Origin: Labrys sp. KNU-23 | Lineage (GTDB): Bacteria > Pseudomonadota > Alphaproteobacteria > Rhizobiales > Labraceae | Direction: 5' to 3' | NCBI RefSeq assembly: GCF_008330945.1 | Contig: NZ_CP043489.1 | Location: forward strand, 3,669,501 to 3,733,500 | DNA: 64,000 bases | Part shown: in pieces, positions 60,432 to 64,000 of the stretch | Layout: every line of letters starts with the position of its first letter | Numbering within the stretch: the stretch's first letter is position 1 | The notes under the pieces: model-generated | What the model saw: the letters and a program-made list of their open reading frames with translations, nothing else | Database searches by the model: none | Told to the model about the DNA's origin: nothing | Made by a program: the position numbers and the translations under genes

Positions 60432-61445
60432 ATGCGGCCCTCGGACTTGCTGATTCCGACGCCGTCGGGGCTCTACTGCCCGTTGGCGGATGTCCATGTC
60501 GATCCCATCAGGCCGGTCGAGCGAGCCCTGATCACCCACGCCCATTCCGACCATGCCCGCGCCGGCCATCGCCAGGTGCTGGCCACCGCCGAGACGCTGG
60601 CGATCATGGCGGCGCGCTATGGCGAGGATTTTTGTGAGACGCGCCAGACCGCCATCCTTGGCCAGGCGCTCGATCTCGGCGGGGTGAGCGTGACCTTCCA
60701 TCCCGCCGGCCACGTCTTGGGCTCGGCGCAGATCGCCTTCGAAGCAAAGGGCCTGCGCATCGTCGCCTCGGGCGACTACAAGCGCCAGGCCGATCCGACT
60801 TGCCTGCCCTTCGAACCGGTACGCTGCGACGTCTTCATCTCCGAGGCCACTTTCGCCCTGCCGGTGTTCCACCATCCCGATCCCAGGCAGGAGATCGGCA
60901 AGCTGCTCGCATCGCTGGCGCTTTTTCCCGAGCGGGCCCATCTCGTCGGCGCCTATTCCCTCGGCAAGGCCCAGCGCGTCATCGCCATGGCCCGCCAGGC
61001 CGGGCATCAGGCGCCAATCTATCTGCATGGCGCCATGGAGAAAGTGACGCGCCTCTATCAGGATTTCGGCATCGAGCTCGGGGCGCTGCAACTGGTGCGC
61101 GACGTCAAGCCGGCCGAGTTGGCCGGCGCCATCGTGCTCTGTCCACCCAGCGCAGCCCAGGAAGCCTGGTCACGCAAGATGCCGGATCCCCTCAGCGTCT
61201 ACGCCTCCGGCTGGATGCGCATCCGGGCACGGGCGCGCCAGAGCGGGGCCGAACTGCCGCTGGTGATCTCCGACCATGCCGATTGGCCCGATCTGCAGCG
61301 CTCGATCCTGGAAACGGGCTGCTCGGAATTATGGGTCACGCATGGCCAGGAGGACGCGCTGGTGCATTGGGCCCGCAGCCAGGGGCTGAAGGCCCAGCCC
61401 CTGCACATGATCGGCTATGGCGACGAGGAGGCCGAGGAGGCATGA
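60432..61445 (+). CDS. Ligase-associated DNA exonuclease (MBL fold)
   Basis: Metallo-beta-lactamase-fold nuclease (337 aa) of the ligase-associated type, akin to SNM1/Artemis/CPSF-like nucleases. The metal motif THAHSDHARAGH places H36, H38, D40 and H41. Other motifs are HPAGHVLGSAQ, IVASGDYKR, YSLGKAQR and LVISDHADWPDL. I chose the ATG at 60432 (MRPSDLLIPTPSGLYC), matching family starts; a GTG at 60405 is possible. Its stop overlaps the ligase start (ATGA), so the two are co-translated. Confidence 0.93.
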   Translation: MRPSDLLIPTPSGLYCPLADVHVDPIRPVERALITHAHSDHARAGHRQVLATAETLAIMAARYGEDFCETRQTAILGQALDLGGVSVTFHPAGHVLGSAQIAFEAKGLRIVASGDYKRQADPTCLPFEPVRCDVFISEATFALPVFHHPDPRQEIGKLLASLALFPERAHLVGAYSLGKAQRVIAMARQAGHQAPIYLHGAMEKVTRLYQDFGIELGALQLVRDVKPAELAGAIVLCPPSAAQEAWSRKMPDPLSVYASGWMRIRARARQSGAELPLVISDHADWPDLQRSILETGCSELWVTHGQEDALVHWARSQGLKAQPLHMIGYGDEEAEEA

Positions 61446-63112
61446 ACCGCTTCGCCGAACTGCTCGACCGCCTTGCCTATGAGCCGGGCCGCAACGCCAA
61501 GCTGCGCCTGCTGACCAGCTATTTCCGCGATACGCCCGATCCGGATCGCGGCTATGCGCTGGCGGCGATCACCGGGGCGCTCTCCTTCCGCAATGCCAAG
61601 CCGGCCCTGCTGCGTGAATTGATTGGTGAGCGCGCCGATCCCGAGCTCTTCGCGCTGTCCTACGACTATGTCGGCGATCTTTCCGAAACCATCGCGCTGA
61701 TGTGGCCGGCCCGGCCGGGCATGAACCATGCGCCCAGCCTGTCGGAAGTGGTGGAGGCCCTGAGCCATGCCGGCCGTTCGGAAATGCCGGCGCTGATCGC
61801 CCGCCATCTCGACGCGCTGGACGAGAAGGGACGGTGGGCCTTCCTCAAGCTGATCACGGGTGCGCTCAGGATCGGCGCGTCCGCCCGTCTCGCCAAGAGC
61901 GCCGTGGCCGCGCTGGGCTCCCTGTCCCCTGATGATATCGAGCTGGCCTGGCCTGGCCTGCAGCCGCCCTATGAGAGCCTGTTCGCCTGGGCGCAAGGCA
62001 AGGGCGAGCGGCCCGAGAGCGGCAATCCGGCACCCTTCCGGCCGGTGATGCTGGCCCATGCCCTGGAGGAGGGCGATCTTGCGGCCATCCTGCCGGACAG
62101 CCATGTGGCGGAATGGAAATGGGACGGCATTCGCGTCCAGGCCGTCGGCGCGCGCACCCCGAACGGCCCCATGCTGCGCCTTTATTCGCGCACCGGCGAG
62201 GATATCGCCCCGGCCTTTCCCGATCTCGTCGAGGCCCTCAATTTCGAGGGCGCCATCGACGGTGAATTGCTGGTGCGGCGGCTCGGCGAGGATGGCGAAG
62301 GCCGCATCGAGAATTTCAACGCTCTCCAGCAGCGGCTCAACCGCAAGAGTGTGACGCCTAAGCTCATCGCCGACTATCCCGCCCATATCAGGGCCTATGA
62401 TTTGCTGGCCGAAGGGGAGGAGGACCTGCGTGACCGTCCCTTCATCGAAAGGCGTGCGCGGCTGGAAGCCTTCGTGGCACGCCTGGCTTGCCCGCGTCTC
62501 GACCTTTCGCCATTGGTCGCCTTCGCCGCGCCGGATGCCCTGGCGCTGGCCCGGGAGAATCCCGCCAACGCCGGTGCCGGTCCTGATGCCGAGGCGGTCG
62601 AGGGGCTGATGCTGAAGCGGCGCGACAGCCTCTATGTGCCGGGCCGGCCGAAGGGGCTGTGGTTCAAATGGAAGCGCGAGCCGTTCCGCATCGACGCGGT
62701 GCTGATGTATGCCCAGCGCGGGCATGGCAAGCGCTCCTCCTTCTATTCCGACTACACCTTCGGCGTGTGGAAGGGCGAGGAGCTGGTGCCGGTCGGCAAG
62801 GCCTATTTCGGCTTCACCGACGAGGAACTGCGCGACATCGACCGTTTCGTCCGCAACAACACGGTGAACCGCTTCGGCCCGGTGCGGGAAGTTGTCCACA
62901 CCGCAGACAAAGGCCTGGTGGTGGAAGTCGCCTTCGAGGGACTGGCGCGCTCCAGTCGCCACAAATCCGGCGTCGCCATGCGCTTTCCTCGGCTGGCGCG
63001 CTTGCGCTGGGACAAGCCGCCCGGCGAGGCGGACAGGCTGGAAAGCCTCACTGCCCTGCTTGACCGCACGGCCGTCACGCCCGAAATAGGGGCTGGTACG
63101 ACAGGAGATTAG
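61442..63112 (+). CDS. ATP-dependent DNA ligase (cisplatin-associated/LigC-like)
   Basis: A 556-aa ATP-dependent DNA ligase. The active-site lysine is Lys226 in WKWDGIRVQ (KxDGxR), followed by AIDGELLVRR, EGLMLKRRDSLYVPGRPKGLWFKWKRE (motif IV/V region) and an OB-fold (LVPVGKAYFGFTDEEL). The N-terminal domain (about 1-200) is the ligase DNA-binding type. The family occurs with exonuclease, helicase and PdeM genes in repair clusters. The start overlaps the exonuclease stop (ATGA). A small membrane protein gene follows two bases after the stop. Confidence 0.95.
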   Translation: MNRFAELLDRLAYEPGRNAKLRLLTSYFRDTPDPDRGYALAAITGALSFRNAKPALLRELIGERADPELFALSYDYVGDLSETIALMWPARPGMNHAPSLSEVVEALSHAGRSEMPALIARHLDALDEKGRWAFLKLITGALRIGASARLAKSAVAALGSLSPDDIELAWPGLQPPYESLFAWAQGKGERPESGNPAPFRPVMLAHALEEGDLAAILPDSHVAEWKWDGIRVQAVGARTPNGPMLRLYSRTGEDIAPAFPDLVEALNFEGAIDGELLVRRLGEDGEGRIENFNALQQRLNRKSVTPKLIADYPAHIRAYDLLAEGEEDLRDRPFIERRARLEAFVARLACPRLDLSPLVAFAAPDALALARENPANAGAGPDAEAVEGLMLKRRDSLYVPGRPKGLWFKWKREPFRIDAVLMYAQRGHGKRSSFYSDYTFGVWKGEELVPVGKAYFGFTDEELRDIDRFVRNNTVNRFGPVREVVHTADKGLVVEVAFEGLARSSRHKSGVAMRFPRLARLRWDKPPGEADRLESLTALLDRTAVTPEIGAGTTGD

Positions 63113-63114
63113 CT

Positions 63115-63393
63115 ATGGCTGGGCTGGAGAAGTTCATGGGCGGCTCGGTGATGGGCACGATTATCAAGCTGGTGGTGGTTTCCGTTGCCGTGGGCCTCGT
63201 GCTGGCCTGGCTCGACCTCACCCCCTGGGAACTCCTTGCCAGGCTTCGGCACTTCCTCGAGCGCCTCTCGGCGCAGGGTTTCGGCATGATCAAGGACCTG
63301 TTCGGCTATTTCCTGCTCGGCGCGGTGATCGTGGTACCGATCTGGCTCGTGCTGCGCCTGTTGAAATCCGCCCCCTCCGGCGGGCGCAAATAG
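63115..63393 (+). CDS. Small two-helix membrane protein (DUF6460-like)
   Basis: A 92-aa protein with two hydrophobic segments (about 14-35, GTIIKLVVVSVAVGLVLAWL, and 63-84, FGYFLLGAVIVVPIWLVLRLL). The start LEKFMGGSVMGTIIKLV and the order of helices resemble a DUF6460-type domain. Its function is unknown. It starts two bases after the ligase stop and so is in the exonuclease-ligase operon, though its membrane nature suggests a role unrelated to ligation. Confidence 0.75.
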   Translation: MAGLEKFMGGSVMGTIIKLVVVSVAVGLVLAWLDLTPWELLARLRHFLERLSAQGFGMIKDLFGYFLLGAVIVVPIWLVLRLLKSAPSGGRK

Positions 63394-63421
63394 AACGGCA
63401 GACCCCTGTCGCCGGGTGTCG

Positions 63422-64000
63422 CTACGCGGCGAATTCCTTGGCAAAGCTGCCCAGGCTTTCGGCCGCCGCCCTGCGCATGAAGGCCTGGTCCGAGGCCACG
63501 ATGAAGGCAGAGGCGCCGATTGTATGGTAGCGCTTCGCTTCGGCGGCGTTGGCCACCATCATGCAGACTGGCTTGCCCGCCCGTTCGGCCGCGGCGCAGA
63601 TTGTCTCGACGGCAGCCTGTACCGGCGGCGCCTCGGGGCTCTCGGCCTGCAGGGCTACCGTAAGATCGCCCCGCCCGATGAAGACGGCATCGAGGCCCTC
63701 GGTTGCCAGGATGGCATCGATCTCCGCCAGCGCTTCAGGATCCTCGATCATCGCGATGAGGCTGACATGGGCGTCCTGCCGGTCGACATGCGGCCAGATG
63801 CCGAGGCCGCCATAGCGCCCGGCGCGCGGCGAATTGGAAAAGCCCCGCCGGCCGCCGCGATAGCGGCAGGCCGCGGCGGTTTCGCGGGCCCTCGCTGCGG
63901 AGGAGATATGCGGAACCAGGACGCCCGCGGCTCCATCGTCGAGGGCACCGAGGATGCGGGCGATCTCGGGCACGCGGACGATCGCGGCGGTGCCCGCCGC
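63422..64000 (-). CDS. HpcH/HpaI aldolase family protein (partial, 5' end off window)
   Basis: The C-terminal two-thirds of a class II pyruvate aldolase-like protein. The frame is open to the right edge, so the N-terminus lies beyond. Visible motifs are AAIVRVPEIARILGALDDGAAGVLVPHISSAARA, VSLIAMIEDPEALAEIDAILATEGLDAVFIGRGDL and YHTIGASAFIVASDQAF, as in 2-keto-3-deoxy-L-rhamnonate or HpcH aldolases. The metal-binding Glu (MIEDPEAL) and Asp are present. Substrate is not assignable. It is convergent with the ligase operon. Confidence 0.88.
   Translation of the reverse strand, partial: AAGTAAIVRVPEIARILGALDDGAAGVLVPHISSAARARETAAACRYRGGRRGFSNSPRAGRYGGLGIWPHVDRQDAHVSLIAMIEDPEALAEIDAILATEGLDAVFIGRGDLTVALQAESPEAPPVQAAVETICAAAERAGKPVCMMVANAAEAKRYHTIGASAFIVASDQAFMRRAAAESLGSFAKEFAA

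Noticed and set aside
60800..61441. Long upstream extension of the ATP ligase frame
   Set aside because: This part overlaps the MBL exonuclease in another frame. The ligase family starts at the ATG at 61442, which overlaps the exonuclease stop.

Overview
The window comes from a GC-rich alphaproteobacterium, most likely of the order Hyphomicrobiales (Rhizobiales). The evidence is a GcrA cell-cycle regulator with clustered GANTC (CcrM-type) sites upstream, an MmcB-type repair protein, a PodJ-like polarity protein, the ligase-associated DNA-damage gene set, and the gene order miaB-phoH-ybeY-CBS/CorC-lnt-XRE-metK-trmB. No rRNA, tRNA, CRISPR array, prophage or insertion sequence was recognised. 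The content is chromosomal: housekeeping blocks with small accessory cassettes between them.

Layout. 0-4.3 kb: end of a BMP-type (nucleoside/sugar) ABC importer operon, methylglyoxal synthase, and an ArsR/SRPBCC pair under a perfect 34-bp AT-rich palindrome. 4.3-8 kb: dnaK-dnaJ with a heat-shock-like promoter. 8-11.3 kb: a YeeZ-like epimerase, an SH3 protein, a HAD pyrimidine nucleotidase and a methyltransferase. 11.3-15.2 kb: a four-gene FecBCDE-type iron-complex ABC importer with a candidate iron-responsive operator. 15.4-24.9 kb: argB, an MFS exporter, a cyclopropane-fatty-acid synthase, a GguC-like FAH protein, dapD-dapE, an M29 aminopeptidase and a tyrosine phosphatase. 25-29.6 kb: an NmrA/AraC pair, a QseBC/TctDE-like two-component system and upp. 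29.9-31.9 kb: rpoN translationally coupled to mmcB. 31.9-36.5 kb: secreted proteins (one a ClpP-fold protein lacking its serine), a CoxG-like protein, and a TetR-controlled pair of membrane proteins, one ABA4-like. 36.6-45.3 kb: trmB, metK, XRE, lnt, CBS/CorC, ybeY, phoH, miaB. 45.5-50.9 kb: an HSL-family hydrolase, RtcB, GcrA, a solute-binding protein, SCO and MerR. 51.4-53.7 kb: PodJ-like Sel1 protein. 53.8-63.4 kb: the ligase-associated repair genes (pdeM and an Lhr-like helicase on the minus strand; MBL exonuclease and ATP-dependent ligase on the plus strand), split by about 3 kb holding two tandem paralogous lipoproteins, a TPR-methyltransferase and a purine nucleoside permease-like protein. 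A partial HpcH/HpaI aldolase closes the window.

Two families of intergenic inverted repeats recur: a roughly 43-bp unit seen four times, and an 85-90-bp long-arm repeat lying between convergent genes twice. Many operons are tightly packed, with ATGA start/stop overlaps (ArsR/SRPBCC, Fec genes, ABA4/membrane protein, CBS/lnt, phoH/ybeY, rpoN/mmcB, exonuclease/ligase). The least described units are the TetR-ABA4-membrane cassette, the tandem lipoproteins inside the split repair locus, and the serine-less ClpP-fold secreted protein.
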